The notes: generated by a model not told the origin, from the sequence alone. DNA of 64,000 nt from CAMLOF01 sp041913045 (GCA_041913045.1 JAYSGB010000020.1:1-64000); one strand, 5' to 3'; shown: positions 36,902 to 45,572, numbered from the stretch's first letter. A program made the numbers and translations.

Positions 36902-37420
36902 ATGAACCTGCAACGCCAACGCCCCTGGATCACTCCCCTGGTGATCGGCTCCTTTCTGCTGCTCACCGTCACCGGTGTGCTGATGTTCTTCCACCTGGAC
37001 AGCGGCCTGAACAAGACCGTGCACGAATGGCTGAGCTGGGTGATGGTGGCCGGGGTGGCCTTGCACGTCGGGCTGAACCTGCCCGCCTTCAAACGCTACC
37101 TCACGCAGCGTACCGCGCGCTGGGTCATCGGGGTGTTCGTGGCGGTGCTGGCGCTCAGCTTCGTCCGCCTGCCGGGCGCGTCGTCAGAACCACCGTTTAT
37201 CGCCCCCGCCAAGGCTCTGGCTGCCGCGCCGCTGCCAGTGCTGGCCCAGGTGGCGGGTGTGTCCACCGAAGAAATCCGGCACAGGCTCGAAGCACAGCAC
37301 ATCGCTGTTGACAACGAACAACAGAGCGTCAGCGACATCATCGGCCCGGACGTGCGCAAGCAGATGAGCGTGCTCAAAGGCGTGCTGTCACCGACTGCGG
37401 CACCTGCTGCAGGAAGCTGA
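36902..37420 (+). CDS. DUF4405-like small membrane protein
   Basis: 172 residues, of unknown function. Three membrane segments are likely (about 10-30 PLVIGSFLLLTVTGVLMFFH, 42-60 WLSWVMVAGVALHVGLNL, 73-90 WVIGVFVAVLALSFVRL), with His residues placed near the membrane (H31, H41, H55), as in cytochrome b561-like or DUF4405 proteins; heme binding is possible but unproven. A Pro/Ala-rich stretch and a soluble tail with STEEIRHRLEAQHIAVDNEQQSVSDI follow; this tail recalls DNA-binding or sensor helices but I cannot name it. A GGAGG ribosome site is well placed. Confidence 0.72.
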   Translation: MNLQRQRPWITPLVIGSFLLLTVTGVLMFFHLDSGLNKTVHEWLSWVMVAGVALHVGLNLPAFKRYLTQRTARWVIGVFVAVLALSFVRLPGASSEPPFIAPAKALAAAPLPVLAQVAGVSTEEIRHRLEAQHIAVDNEQQSVSDIIGPDVRKQMSVLKGVLSPTAAPAAGS

Positions 37421-37503
37421 AAACCCCCGGGGCGGGTCGGTCTCGGACCCGGCACAATACAGGCTTGGCCACCAGGCCCGTTTTTGTACCCATACACCCG
37501 CCC

Positions 37504-38226
37504 ATGACTCCCCAGGAAATCGCACCCGGCCTCGTCGTCCAACGCTTCACCCCGCCTCTGAAGCTGAGCGGCTTCAAGCTCATCGCCTTCGATATGGACT
37601 CCACGCTCATCAACATCGAATGCGTGGACGAGATTGCCGACGCCGTGGGCCGCAAGGCCGAGGTGGCTGCCATCACCGAAGCTTCCATGCGCGGCGAAAT
37701 TGCCGACTTCAAGGAAAGCCTGCGTCGCCGTGTGGCCCTGCTCAAGGGCGTGACCGTGGCCGACATGGAGCGCGTCTACACCGAACGCCTGCGCATCAAC
37801 CCCGGCGCAGCAGAACTCATACAGGCGTGCAAGGCTGCTGGCATGAAGGTCCTGCTGGTGTCCGGCGGTTTCACCTATTTCGCCAACCGCGTCAAGGAAC
37901 GCCTGGGCATCGACTTTGCCCGCTCCAACGTTCTGGAGATTGAAAGCGGCCCGAACTGCGGCGCCCTCACCGGCCGCATGGTGGACCAGTCCTGGGGCGA
38001 CATTTGCGACGGCGCCGAGAAACGCCGCACCCTCCTGGAAGTGGCCAGCCTGCTGGGCATTGAGCCGCGCGAATGCATCGCCATGGGCGACGGTGCCAAC
38101 GACCTGCCCATGATGGGCGAGGCGGGCCTGTCGGTGGCCTACCACGCCAAACCCAAGGTACGCGAGCAGGCCATGGTCGCCATCAACGAAGGCGGCCTGG
38201 ACCGCCTGCTGGAAGTCCTGAGCTGA
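37504..38226 (+). CDS. serB: Phosphoserine phosphatase
   Basis: Last step of serine synthesis. 240 residues, HAD superfamily: motif I FDMDSTLINIECVDEIA (catalytic Asp), motif II VSGGFTYFANRVKE, motif III/IV with GDGANDLPMMGEAGLSVAYHAKP. The protein lacks the N-terminal ACT domains of some SerB forms. It is followed after 19 bases by a DEAD-box helicase gene, perhaps cotranscribed. Confidence 0.94.
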   Translation: MTPQEIAPGLVVQRFTPPLKLSGFKLIAFDMDSTLINIECVDEIADAVGRKAEVAAITEASMRGEIADFKESLRRRVALLKGVTVADMERVYTERLRINPGAAELIQACKAAGMKVLLVSGGFTYFANRVKERLGIDFARSNVLEIESGPNCGALTGRMVDQSWGDICDGAEKRRTLLEVASLLGIEPRECIAMGDGANDLPMMGEAGLSVAYHAKPKVREQAMVAINEGGLDRLLEVLS

Positions 38227-38245
38227 ATCCCACTCAAGGAACCCC

Positions 38246-39529
38246 GTGCCCTTTGCTGCTCTCGGACTGACGCCCTCACTCGTACAAGCAACCAACAAGC
38301 TTGGCTTTGCCGAGCCCACACCCATACAAGCTGAGGCCATTCCCGCCATCTTGCGCGGCGCCGACGTGCAAGGCCAAGCACAAACCGGCTCAGGCAAGAC
38401 TGCAGCCTACACATTGCCGCTGCTCCAGCACCTGCTCGAAAAACCGCAGCCAAGTGGCCCCAGGGAGGTCCGTGCGCTGGTGCTGGTGCCCACACGCGAA
38501 CTGGCCCAACAGGCCGGAGATCTGCTGCGCGACGTAATCCGCCACCTGCCAGCACGGACTGAAGGGTACCTGGGCCGAGGCCTGCCGAAGGTCGCCGTGG
38601 TGTTCGGGGGTGTTTCCATCAACCCGCAGATGATGGCCCTGCGTGGTGGCGCGGACGTGGTCGTTGCCACCCCGGGCCGCCTGCTGGACCTCGTTGGCAA
38701 CAACGCCCTCCGGCTTTCATCGGTGAAGCAACTGGTGCTGGACGAAGCCGACCGTCTGCTCGACCTCGGGTTTGCCGATGAACTGCAGCAAGTGCTGGCG
38801 CTGCTGCCACGCCGCCGACAGAACTTGCTGTTCTCGGCCACCTTTCCCTCGGCTGTACAGGGCTTGGCCAACACCCAGCTTCATGATGCCGTGCACATTC
38901 ACGTACCCGATGCGCCCGAAGACCTGAGCCGCATCGAGCAACGTGCCTACCATGTGGACGCAAACCGCCGCGTTCCGCTGCTGCGCCACCTCATCGAAGC
39001 TCACCGCTGGAAGCAGGTGCTGGTGTTCGTGGCCACCCAGTACGCAGCGGAACACATTGCCTTCAAGCTCAACAACAAGGGGCTGCGCGCGACGGCCTTT
39101 CACGGCGGCTTGGCCCAAGGGGCTCGCCGCGAAGTGCTGGCAGGTTTCAAGAACGGGCAATGCGACGTGCTGGTGACCACCGACCTAGCGGCCAGGGGCA
39201 TTGACATTGCACGCCTTCCGGTAGTGGTGAACTTTGACCTGCCTCGCTCAGCCGTGGACTATGTCCACCGTATCGGGCGCACCGGCCGGGCCGGGGAAAA
39301 GGGCTTGGCGATCAGCCTGGTCAGCGCCGTCAGCATGGCCCACTGGCGCTTGATTCAAAAACGCCAGGCACTGGACGTTTCCCTGATTGTTGAAACGGGC
39401 TTTGAGCCAGTGGAGACCGAACCGCCCGCCAATCAGGTGCAAGATGGCACGGGCGGCGTCAAGGGCAAGCGCCCCAGCAAGAAAGACAAGCTTCGGGCGG
39501 CAGCGGCGCAAGCCGCAAACAAACCGTAG
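38246..39529 (+). CDS. DEAD-box ATP-dependent RNA helicase (RhlE-like)
   Basis: 427 residues. Q motif GFAEPTPIQAEAIP, Walker A AQTGSGKTAAYTLPL, PTRELAQQAG, DEAD in VLDEADRLLDLGF, SAT in LLFSATFPSAVQ, and the second RecA domain with TTDLAARGIDIARLPVVVN and HRIGRTGRAGEKG. It is nearest to the RhlE group. The C-terminal tail is basic (GGVKGKRPSKKDKLRAAAAQ), likely RNA contact. It starts with GTG at 38246, with AAGGA seven bases before. Confidence 0.93.
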   Translation: MPFAALGLTPSLVQATNKLGFAEPTPIQAEAIPAILRGADVQGQAQTGSGKTAAYTLPLLQHLLEKPQPSGPREVRALVLVPTRELAQQAGDLLRDVIRHLPARTEGYLGRGLPKVAVVFGGVSINPQMMALRGGADVVVATPGRLLDLVGNNALRLSSVKQLVLDEADRLLDLGFADELQQVLALLPRRRQNLLFSATFPSAVQGLANTQLHDAVHIHVPDAPEDLSRIEQRAYHVDANRRVPLLRHLIEAHRWKQVLVFVATQYAAEHIAFKLNNKGLRATAFHGGLAQGARREVLAGFKNGQCDVLVTTDLAARGIDIARLPVVVNFDLPRSAVDYVHRIGRTGRAGEKGLAISLVSAVSMAHWRLIQKRQALDVSLIVETGFEPVETEPPANQVQDGTGGVKGKRPSKKDKLRAAAAQAANKP

Positions 39530-39551
39530 ATCCAGCCGTGCCCAGGCAAAC

Positions 39552-39887
39552 TCACTCTTGCCCAGGCTCCGAGCCGCCCGTCACGGTGGTATCCGAACTT
39601 GCCGCCCTGCGCTGACGCACACCGGGCATAGCCAGAATTTCCACGTACACGTGGGTGGCCCCTGCCTGCGCCGCAGCGTCCAGGCGGGCACCCAGTTCGT
39701 TCAGGTGGGCTACCTCGGCATTGTCGGCTTGGGTGCCGAACTTGCAGGCAAAGTCCCAGAAGTCTGCACCTTCTGGCAAGGCACGGCGGCGCTCGCGCTT
39801 CACATACTTGTGCAACTCGTGCCTGATAGCGTCCAACACACGAGCGGGTTGCTTGCCCTCGGCATGCAGGGGAAATGTCTTTTTCAT
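39552..39887 (-). CDS. DUF6172 family protein
   Basis: 111 residues of unknown function. The family pattern is clear: MKKTFPLHAEGKQPARVLDA, then HKYVKRERRRALPEGADFWDFACKFG. The C-terminal part GATHVYVEILAMPG is also conserved, after which 20 or so residues are variable. AGGATC lies before the ATG at 39887; a longer frame has no support. It converges with the helicase gene. Confidence 0.8.
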   Translation of the reverse strand: MKKTFPLHAEGKQPARVLDAIRHELHKYVKRERRRALPEGADFWDFACKFGTQADNAEVAHLNELGARLDAAAQAGATHVYVEILAMPGVRQRRAASSDTTVTGGSEPGQE

Positions 39888-39972
39888 GTAGATCCTGTCC
39901 ACGCCGGACGGAGCCGACATGGCCCCTTGGCGGGAGCGCGATTATGCGCCCACCGCGCCTGGACCGTGCAAC

Positions 39973-40137
39973 TCAGCGCTTGGACGAGATCAGCCAGCTC
40001 ACGCCCACCGCAATCAGGACCAGCGGCCACCAGACACTGATGATCTCGCGAATGCTGACGGTAATGAACCCAAGGTTGGACAACAGAAAGTACGTTCCCA
40101 GCAGGATCAGCGCGATCGCAGTCGTCTGGTTTTTCAT
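39973..40137 (-). CDS. 54-residue LiaI/LiaF-like membrane protein
   Basis: A short open frame with ATG at 40137 and TGA at 39973-39975, beginning MKNQTTAIALILLGTYFLLS and ending GVSWLISSKR. Two hydrophobic segments (AIALILLGTYFLLSNLGF and WWPLVLIAVGVSWLI) flank a short loop with IREIISVW, the pattern of the LiaI-LiaF-like transmembrane region (DUF5668). It lies 12 bases after the aminotransferase gene on the same strand with a GAAGCTGAG purine stretch before the ATG, so it is probably cotranscribed. Function unknown. Confidence 0.72.
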   Translation of the reverse strand: MKNQTTAIALILLGTYFLLSNLGFITVSIREIISVWWPLVLIAVGVSWLISSKR

Positions 40138-40149
40138 TGGCTCAGCTTC

Positions 40150-41358
40150 TTACAGAGCCTTCGCAAGGCGCTTGACACCCTCGCGAATCTTCTCGACGTC
40201 AGAGGTCGCAAAGCTCAGGCGCAAGGCTGCGGTATCGGGTTGATCGCAATAGAACGGAACACCGGGCACAAACGCAACACCCTGGTCAATAGCGCGCAGC
40301 GAATAGGCCTTTGCGTCGGTTTCGCGGCCACCCGCACCCGTCAGGCGCGCCCAGACAAACAGGCCGCCTTTGGGCTGCACGAAGGAAATGGCGTCCCCCA
40401 GCTCGGCCCGCAGACTGTCACACATGGTCTGTGCCCGCTCGGCATACACAGCACGGGCGCGCGTCAGGTTGCCCTCCATGCGGCCGGCCTTCAGATACTG
40501 CGCCGCCGTGGCCTGTGCAAAGGTGCTGGAGTTGGCGTCGCTGAACTGCTTGCACATCACCGCCTTGGCCTGTAACTCCGCAGGTGCAATCATCCAGCCG
40601 AGGCGGAAACCGGCAGACAGCGTCTTGCTCAAGGAGCCGCAGTGCACCAGACATTCACGGCTGCCAGGCACCTGTTCGCTCAACGCCAAGAGGCTGGGCG
40701 GCGGTGCCTCGCCAAAATACAGGTCGCCGTAGGGGTCGTCCTCCACGATCAGCGTCTGGTATTTCACCGCCAGTTCAAGAATGCGCTTGCGGCGCTCCAG
40801 CGTCAGCGTGGCACCGCTCGGGTTGCCAAACGTGGGAATGAGGTAAACAAACTTGGGCCGGTGTTCAACGATCAACTGCTCCAGCCGATCCACCTGCACG
40901 CCATCGCCGTCGATGGGGGCGCTCACCAACTGAGCGCCGTACAAGCGGAAACACTGGATCGTGGCCAGGAAGGTCGGGCCTTCCACAATCACCTTGTCAC
41001 CAGGCGAAACCAGCGTCTTGCCCAGCAGGTCAAGCGCCTGCTGGCTGCCGGTGGTCACCATCAGTTGCTCGGGAGCCAGCTGGCTCACGCCCTTGGCCGC
41101 CATGAAGGCCGCCAACTGCTCACGCAACGGCTGGTAGCCTTCGGTAGCGCCGTACTGCAAGGCGCCTCCTGGCTCGTTGGCCAGCGCCGCCAGCGTGGCT
41201 TCGCGAATGCCGTCCACGTCCACCAGCGCCACGTCCGGGAATCCACCAGCAAAACTGATGATGCCGGGCTTGCCCAGCAATTTGAACAGGTCGCGAATGG
41301 CGGAGGTTTCGACGTTGTTCAGGCGGTCGGCGAAACGGATCGCGGAAGGAGCACTCAT
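40150..41358 (-). CDS. PLP-dependent aminotransferase (class I/II)
   Basis: 402 residues. Fold-type I aminotransferase with LISFAGGFPDVAL-type start (IISFAGGFPD), GATEGYQPLREQLA, TTGSQQALDLLGKTL, FVYLIPTFGNPSGATL, DDPYGDLYFGE, and the PLP lysine in CGSLSKTLSAGFRLGW. These match the Aro8/LysN-like group (2-aminoadipate or aromatic/branched-chain transaminases); the substrate cannot be fixed. Its ATG lies only 15 bases from the divergent nth ATG. Confidence 0.88.
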   Translation of the reverse strand: MSAPSAIRFADRLNNVETSAIRDLFKLLGKPGIISFAGGFPDVALVDVDGIREATLAALANEPGGALQYGATEGYQPLREQLAAFMAAKGVSQLAPEQLMVTTGSQQALDLLGKTLVSPGDKVIVEGPTFLATIQCFRLYGAQLVSAPIDGDGVQVDRLEQLIVEHRPKFVYLIPTFGNPSGATLTLERRKRILELAVKYQTLIVEDDPYGDLYFGEAPPPSLLALSEQVPGSRECLVHCGSLSKTLSAGFRLGWMIAPAELQAKAVMCKQFSDANSSTFAQATAAQYLKAGRMEGNLTRARAVYAERAQTMCDSLRAELGDAISFVQPKGGLFVWARLTGAGGRETDAKAYSLRAIDQGVAFVPGVPFYCDQPDTAALRLSFATSDVEKIREGVKRLAKAL

Positions 41359-41373
41359 GGGAGAATCGTCGGC

Positions 41374-42006
41374 ATGAAAAAGGAAAACATCGAACTGTTT
41401 TTCGCCACTCTGCAAGCGGCCAACCCACAGCCCAACACCGAGCTGGAGTATACGAGCGTGTTCGAGCTGCTCGCCGCTGTGCTGCTGAGTGCCCAGGCCA
41501 CGGACGTAGGCGTGAACAAAGCCACGAGGAAACTGTTTCCCGTGGCCAACACGCCTGCCAAAATCCTGGCGCTGGGCCAAGCCGGGCTGGAGGCATACAT
41601 CAACACCATCGGCCTGTACCGCAACAAAGCCAAACACCTGCTGGAGACCTGCCGCATTCTGGTGGAGAAACACGGCGGACAGGTACCGCGCGACCGTGAG
41701 GCACTGGAAGCCCTGCCCGGTGTGGGCCGCAAGACAGCGAACGTGGTGCTCAACGTGGCCTTTGGTGAACCGACCATGGCCGTGGACACCCACATCTTCC
41801 GCCTGGGCAACCGCACCGGCCTGGCCCCAGGCAAAACGCCGCTGGAAGTGGAAAAGAAACTGCTGCAGCGTGTGCCCGCCAAATACCTGGAAGACGCGCA
41901 CCACTGGCTCATCCTGCACGGGCGCTACGTCTGCCTGGCACGCAAACCCCAGTGCGGCCGCTGCGCAGTGAGTGCCTATTGCGACTACCCAGAAAAGACA
42001 CCTTGA
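41374..42006 (+). CDS. nth: Endonuclease III
   Basis: Base-excision repair glycosylase/AP lyase for oxidised pyrimidines. 210 residues (211 in E. coli). The helix-hairpin-helix with catalytic Lys is LPGVGRKTANVVLN; the catalytic Asp is in AVDTHIFRLGNR; the 4Fe-4S cysteines are spaced C-x6-C-x2-C-x5-C in CLARKPQCGRCAVSAYC. GGGAG lies before the ATG. The stop overlaps the TTG start of aat. Confidence 0.97.
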   Translation: MKKENIELFFATLQAANPQPNTELEYTSVFELLAAVLLSAQATDVGVNKATRKLFPVANTPAKILALGQAGLEAYINTIGLYRNKAKHLLETCRILVEKHGGQVPRDREALEALPGVGRKTANVVLNVAFGEPTMAVDTHIFRLGNRTGLAPGKTPLEVEKKLLQRVPAKYLEDAHHWLILHGRYVCLARKPQCGRCAVSAYCDYPEKTP

Positions 42007-42782
42007 GCCGCAACACACCCATGCTGCCCTGGCTGGCGCCGGGCGAAGCATTCCCGCCGCCTGAACAGGCCTGGGGAACCGGCGACCCTATCCCTGGCCT
42101 GCTGGCTGCGGGTGGCGTACTGGATGTGCCCACGCTGCGGCGCGCTTACGCCGAAGGTATCTTTCCCTGGTACAGCGCCGACCAGCCCATCCTTTGGTGG
42201 AGCCCCGACCCGCGCATGGTGCTGCGCACCCATCACTTCCGGCTTCATCCCTCGCTGCGCAAGGAAATCCGCACGGGTTTGCGTAGCGGGCGGCTGGAAA
42301 TCAAAGTTGACACGGCTTTTGAACTGGTGATCCAGGCATGCGCCCACACGCCACGTGCCGGCCAAAGCGGTACATGGATCGTGCCTGACATGGTCCACGC
42401 CTACACCGCCTTGCACCATGCAGGCCACGCCCACAGCGTGGAAACCTGGTGGGAAGGCAGGCTTGTGGGTGGCCTGTACTGCGTCAACCTCGGGCGCATG
42501 GTGTTTGGCGAATCGATGTTCAGCCACCGCAGCAATGCCTCCAAAATGGCCCTGGCCGGGCTCATCGCCTGCTGCAAGGCGTGGGGCGTCCAGGCCATAG
42601 ACTGCCAGCAAAACACCGCCCACCTGTCCAGCCTGGGTGCGAGCGAAGAGCCGCGCAGCCGCTTTTTGCTCACGGTGCGCGAGGCCATCCGCGAGCCCGC
42701 CCCCACTTGGCGATTCGACCCCCTATACTGGAATGCGTTGCTAGACCGATCCGTGCCGGGCAACGGCATGAAAGCACCGTGA
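42003..42782 (+). CDS. aat: Leucyl/phenylalanyl-tRNA--protein transferase
   Basis: N-end rule enzyme: adds Leu or Phe to N-terminal Lys/Arg of proteins, marking them for ClpS-ClpAP. 259 residues from a TTG at 42003 that overlaps the nth stop (TTGA); an ATG at 42021 gives 253. Family blocks are GLLAAGGVLDVPTLRRAYAEGIFPWY (in part GLLAAGG, GIFPWY), ILWWSPDPRMVL, GTWIVPDMVHAYTALHHAGHAHSVE and FGESMFS. bpt follows with a four-base overlap. Confidence 0.94.
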   Translation: MSRNTPMLPWLAPGEAFPPPEQAWGTGDPIPGLLAAGGVLDVPTLRRAYAEGIFPWYSADQPILWWSPDPRMVLRTHHFRLHPSLRKEIRTGLRSGRLEIKVDTAFELVIQACAHTPRAGQSGTWIVPDMVHAYTALHHAGHAHSVETWWEGRLVGGLYCVNLGRMVFGESMFSHRSNASKMALAGLIACCKAWGVQAIDCQQNTAHLSSLGASEEPRSRFLLTVREAIREPAPTWRFDPLYWNALLDRSVPGNGMKAP

Positions 42783-43540
42783 CCCATCCCAAGGAACTAC
42801 CGCTACACGCCCTGCAGTTCTATGCCACGGCACCCTACCCCTGCAGCTACCTGCCGGGGCGGATGGCTCGCTCTCAAGTGGCAACACCCAGCCACCTCAT
42901 CCACAGCGACACATACTCGGATCTGGTAACTCACGGCTTTCGTCGCAGCGGCATGTTCACCTACCGCCCCCATTGCGACGGATGCCAAGCCTGCTTGCCT
43001 CTGCGAGTAGATGCAAAAGCCTTCAGAGCCAACCGCAGCCAACGGCGCGCCCAGAGCCGACATGCCGACCTTCAAGTACGCGTCCTGAGCCTGGGCTTCG
43101 TCAAAGAACACTACGAGCTCTACCTCCGCTACCAACACAGCAGGCACCCTGGCGGCGGCATGGATCACGACAATATCGACCAATACAGCCAGTTTCTGCT
43201 GCAAAGCAGGACCAACTCAAGGCTGGTCGAATTTCTGCAACCCGCGACCGAATGTCAGACTGAGCGTGTCGTCATGGTATCCGTGGTCGACATACTGGCA
43301 GACGGCCTCTCTGCCGTTTACACGTTCTACGAGCCAGACCCGAAAGCGAGCTACGGCACCTTCAACGTACTTTGGCAAATTGACCAGGCCCGTGCGCTGC
43401 AACTTCCCTACGTGTATTTGGGCTACTGGATCGCCGAGAGCCCCAAAATGAACTACAAGAGCAACTTCCAACCCTGCGAGATCCTGGTTGACGGGCATTG
43501 GCGGACCTGGATACCCACGGCCGGTATGGCCCAACTCTGA
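42779..43540 (+). CDS. bpt: Aspartate/glutamate leucyltransferase (bacterial protein transferase)
   Basis: N-end rule enzyme that adds Leu to N-terminal Asp/Glu. 253 residues. The N-terminal ATE region shows ATAPYPCSYLPGRMARSQVA and the RRSGMFTYRPHCDGCQACLPLRV block with its cysteines; the C-terminal part has the acyltransferase-like YTFYEPDP, GTFNVLWQIDQA and YLGYWIAESPKMNYKSNFQP. It starts with GTG in GTGA overlap with the aat stop, so both leucyltransferases are made from one message. Confidence 0.94.
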   Translation: MTHPKELPLHALQFYATAPYPCSYLPGRMARSQVATPSHLIHSDTYSDLVTHGFRRSGMFTYRPHCDGCQACLPLRVDAKAFRANRSQRRAQSRHADLQVRVLSLGFVKEHYELYLRYQHSRHPGGGMDHDNIDQYSQFLLQSRTNSRLVEFLQPATECQTERVVMVSVVDILADGLSAVYTFYEPDPKASYGTFNVLWQIDQARALQLPYVYLGYWIAESPKMNYKSNFQPCEILVDGHWRTWIPTAGMAQL

Positions 43541-43581
43541 ATTTCATCTTGTAAAATTGCGTTGCCACTATTGGGAACGCC

Positions 43582-44373
43582 ATGACACGACGCCAAGACA
43601 TCCTGCCCACCCAACCCAGCGTGCAAGTGATTGAACGCATGTTCAATCTGCTGGAGGTGCTTGCATCACGCGAAGAGCCGGTTTCCCTCAAGGAAATCAG
43701 CGAAAAAACAGGCCTGCACCCTTCAACGGCCCACCGCATCCTCAACGACCTGACCATCGGCCGCTTCGTGGACCGCCCGGAGGCCGGCACCTACCGCCTG
43801 GGCATGCGCCTGCTGGAACTCGGCAACCTGGTGAAGGCTCGATTGAGCGTGCGCGACGCAGCCTTGGGCCCGATGCGGGAACTGCACAAACAGATCCAGC
43901 AACCAGTGAACCTAAGCGTGCGCCAGGGTGATGAAATCGTCTACGTTGAACGCGCCTACAGCGAACGTTCGGGCATGCAGGTGGTGCGCGCCATTGGTGG
44001 ACGCGCCCCCCTGCACCTCACCTCGGTCGGCAAGCTGTTCCTGGCGGCGGACGACGCTCAACGAGTACGCGCCTATGCCACGCGCACCGGGCTGATGGGG
44101 AATACACGCAACAGCCTGACCCAATTGCCTCAGCTTGAGCGGGAGCTTGCTCAGTGCCGCCGGCTTGGCGTAGCGCGAGACAACGAGGAGCTGGAAATGG
44201 GTGTGCGCTGCATGGCCGCAGGCATTTATGACGATCAGGGCAAGCTGGTGGCAGGCTTGTCCATTTCTGCCCCATCAGACCGTCTGGACGAAAACTGGCT
44301 TCCTAAACTGCGTGCCACGGCCGATCAAATCAGCCAATCACTCGGATACCAGGGTAGCAGCGCCGTACTCTGA
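43582..44373 (+). CDS. IclR family transcriptional regulator
   Basis: 263 residues. The N-terminal winged helix is SVQVIERMFNLLEVLAS, with the recognition region SLKEISEKTGLHPSTAHRILNDL; the effector domain has LHKQIQQPVNLSVRQGDEIVYVERA, GGRAPLHLTSVGKLFLA and GVRCMAAGIYDDQGKLVAGLSISAPSDRL (quoted in part). No adjacent catabolic operon shows what it controls; it stands alone after bpt, with a TAAAAT at 43552-43557 as a possible -10. It converges with the endopeptidase gene. Confidence 0.9.
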   Translation: MTRRQDILPTQPSVQVIERMFNLLEVLASREEPVSLKEISEKTGLHPSTAHRILNDLTIGRFVDRPEAGTYRLGMRLLELGNLVKARLSVRDAALGPMRELHKQIQQPVNLSVRQGDEIVYVERAYSERSGMQVVRAIGGRAPLHLTSVGKLFLAADDAQRVRAYATRTGLMGNTRNSLTQLPQLERELAQCRRLGVARDNEELEMGVRCMAAGIYDDQGKLVAGLSISAPSDRLDENWLPKLRATADQISQSLGYQGSSAVL

Positions 44374-44384
44374 CAACCCGAACT

Positions 44385-44415
44385 GCCCGCCCGAGCAAGC
44401 TACTTCGGGGCGGGC
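44385..44415. terminator. GC-rich hairpin between the IclR and endopeptidase genes
   Basis: An 8-pair stem GCCCGCCC/GGGCGGGC with a 15-base loop in the 56-base convergent region. No T-run on either side, so any terminator role is uncertain; a processing or stabilising hairpin is also possible. Confidence 0.45.
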
Positions 44416-44429
44416 TTGGAAACGTTGTA

Positions 44430-45572
44430 TCAAACGCCTCCACCGACCCGCACGGCGCTTGGCGGGGCTTCGTGCAGCGAGGACTCCACCCAGCGGCGCA
44501 GGCGCTCGGCGTCTCCAACACGCGCAGCCGGTCCAGCGGCATCCAGCAACACCATGATCAACTGCCGCCCCAGCACGTTGACCTGCATGACAAGACAACG
44601 GCCCGCCTCGCGGATGTAACCCGTTTTTTGCAAACCAATGTCCCAGTTGGCATTGTTGATGAGGCGGTTGCTGTTGCGGTACTGAAGCACACGCCGACCA
44701 TCCAGAGAAACCTCATAGCTCGGCGAGGTCGAGAGGTCGCGCAGCATGGGCCGCTCATATGCAGCAGACACCAGCACGGCCAAGTCGCGCGCGCTGGACT
44801 GATTGGAGCTAGACAGGCCGGTGGGATCCACGTATCGCGTGTCGCGCATGCCCAACTGCACCGCCTTCTCGTTCATGAGGCGAACGAACCGATCCAGACC
44901 GCCCGGGTAGGTGCGACCCAGCGCATGGGCGGCACGGTTTTCGCTGGACATCAGTGCCAAGTGCAACGCCTCACCTCGGGTCAGACGAGCACCTACTATC
45001 AAGCGCGAACCACTGTTCTTCAGGCGGTCAACGTCTTCGTCGGTGATGGTGATGACCTCGTCCATCGGCAGGTTGGCCTCGGCGATGATCAATCCGGTCA
45101 TCAACTTTGTCAGGGAGGCAATCGGCAGAACTGCGGTTTCGTTCTTCTTCAGCAACACCTCGTGGGTGTTCTGGTCCATAACGAAAGCCACACTGGAATT
45201 CAGGTTGAGCGGATCGCCAGACTCACGCAGACCCAGACGATCGGCGACCGAATCCGGCGCCACATCCAGCACAGCCGGACGAGCCGCAGCACGAACGATC
45301 GAAGAGCGGTCTGCCTTGATGCTGCGCTTGGCTGGAGAACGGACTGCGGCCTTCACACGGGTTGGTGCTTTGGCCATGACCTTCTTGACGCGTTTGGAGG
45401 CCTGAGCTACGGGCTTCTTCTTCGCCACCTTGGCACGTTGTTCAGCCACCCGCTTCTTACTGGGCGACGACTGTGCTGACCAAGCAGGCACGGCTACGGC
45501 GCCTGCAAGCGAAACAAGAAGAATGGCTTTCGCGATACCACGAGCGATAGATGAAAAACGGTTGCGGAACAT
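44430..45572 (-). CDS. D-alanyl-D-alanine endopeptidase (PBP7/PbpG-like)
   Basis: 380 residues. A signal peptide ends near VPAWSA. A very basic linker of about 65 residues follows (KKRVAEQRAKVAKKKPVAQ and more, rich in Lys, Ala, Val, Pro). The peptidase S11 domain then shows the Ser-x-x-Lys motif in ASLTKLMTG, SEN in LMSSENRAAH and KTG in LQKTGYI. It probably cleaves peptidoglycan cross-links in the periplasm. The ATG at 45572 has GGAGGG upstream; an earlier start has none. Confidence 0.88.
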   Translation of the reverse strand: MFRNRFSSIARGIAKAILLVSLAGAVAVPAWSAQSSPSKKRVAEQRAKVAKKKPVAQASKRVKKVMAKAPTRVKAAVRSPAKRSIKADRSSIVRAAARPAVLDVAPDSVADRLGLRESGDPLNLNSSVAFVMDQNTHEVLLKKNETAVLPIASLTKLMTGLIIAEANLPMDEVITITDEDVDRLKNSGSRLIVGARLTRGEALHLALMSSENRAAHALGRTYPGGLDRFVRLMNEKAVQLGMRDTRYVDPTGLSSSNQSSARDLAVLVSAAYERPMLRDLSTSPSYEVSLDGRRVLQYRNSNRLINNANWDIGLQKTGYIREAGRCLVMQVNVLGRQLIMVLLDAAGPAARVGDAERLRRWVESSLHEAPPSAVRVGGGV

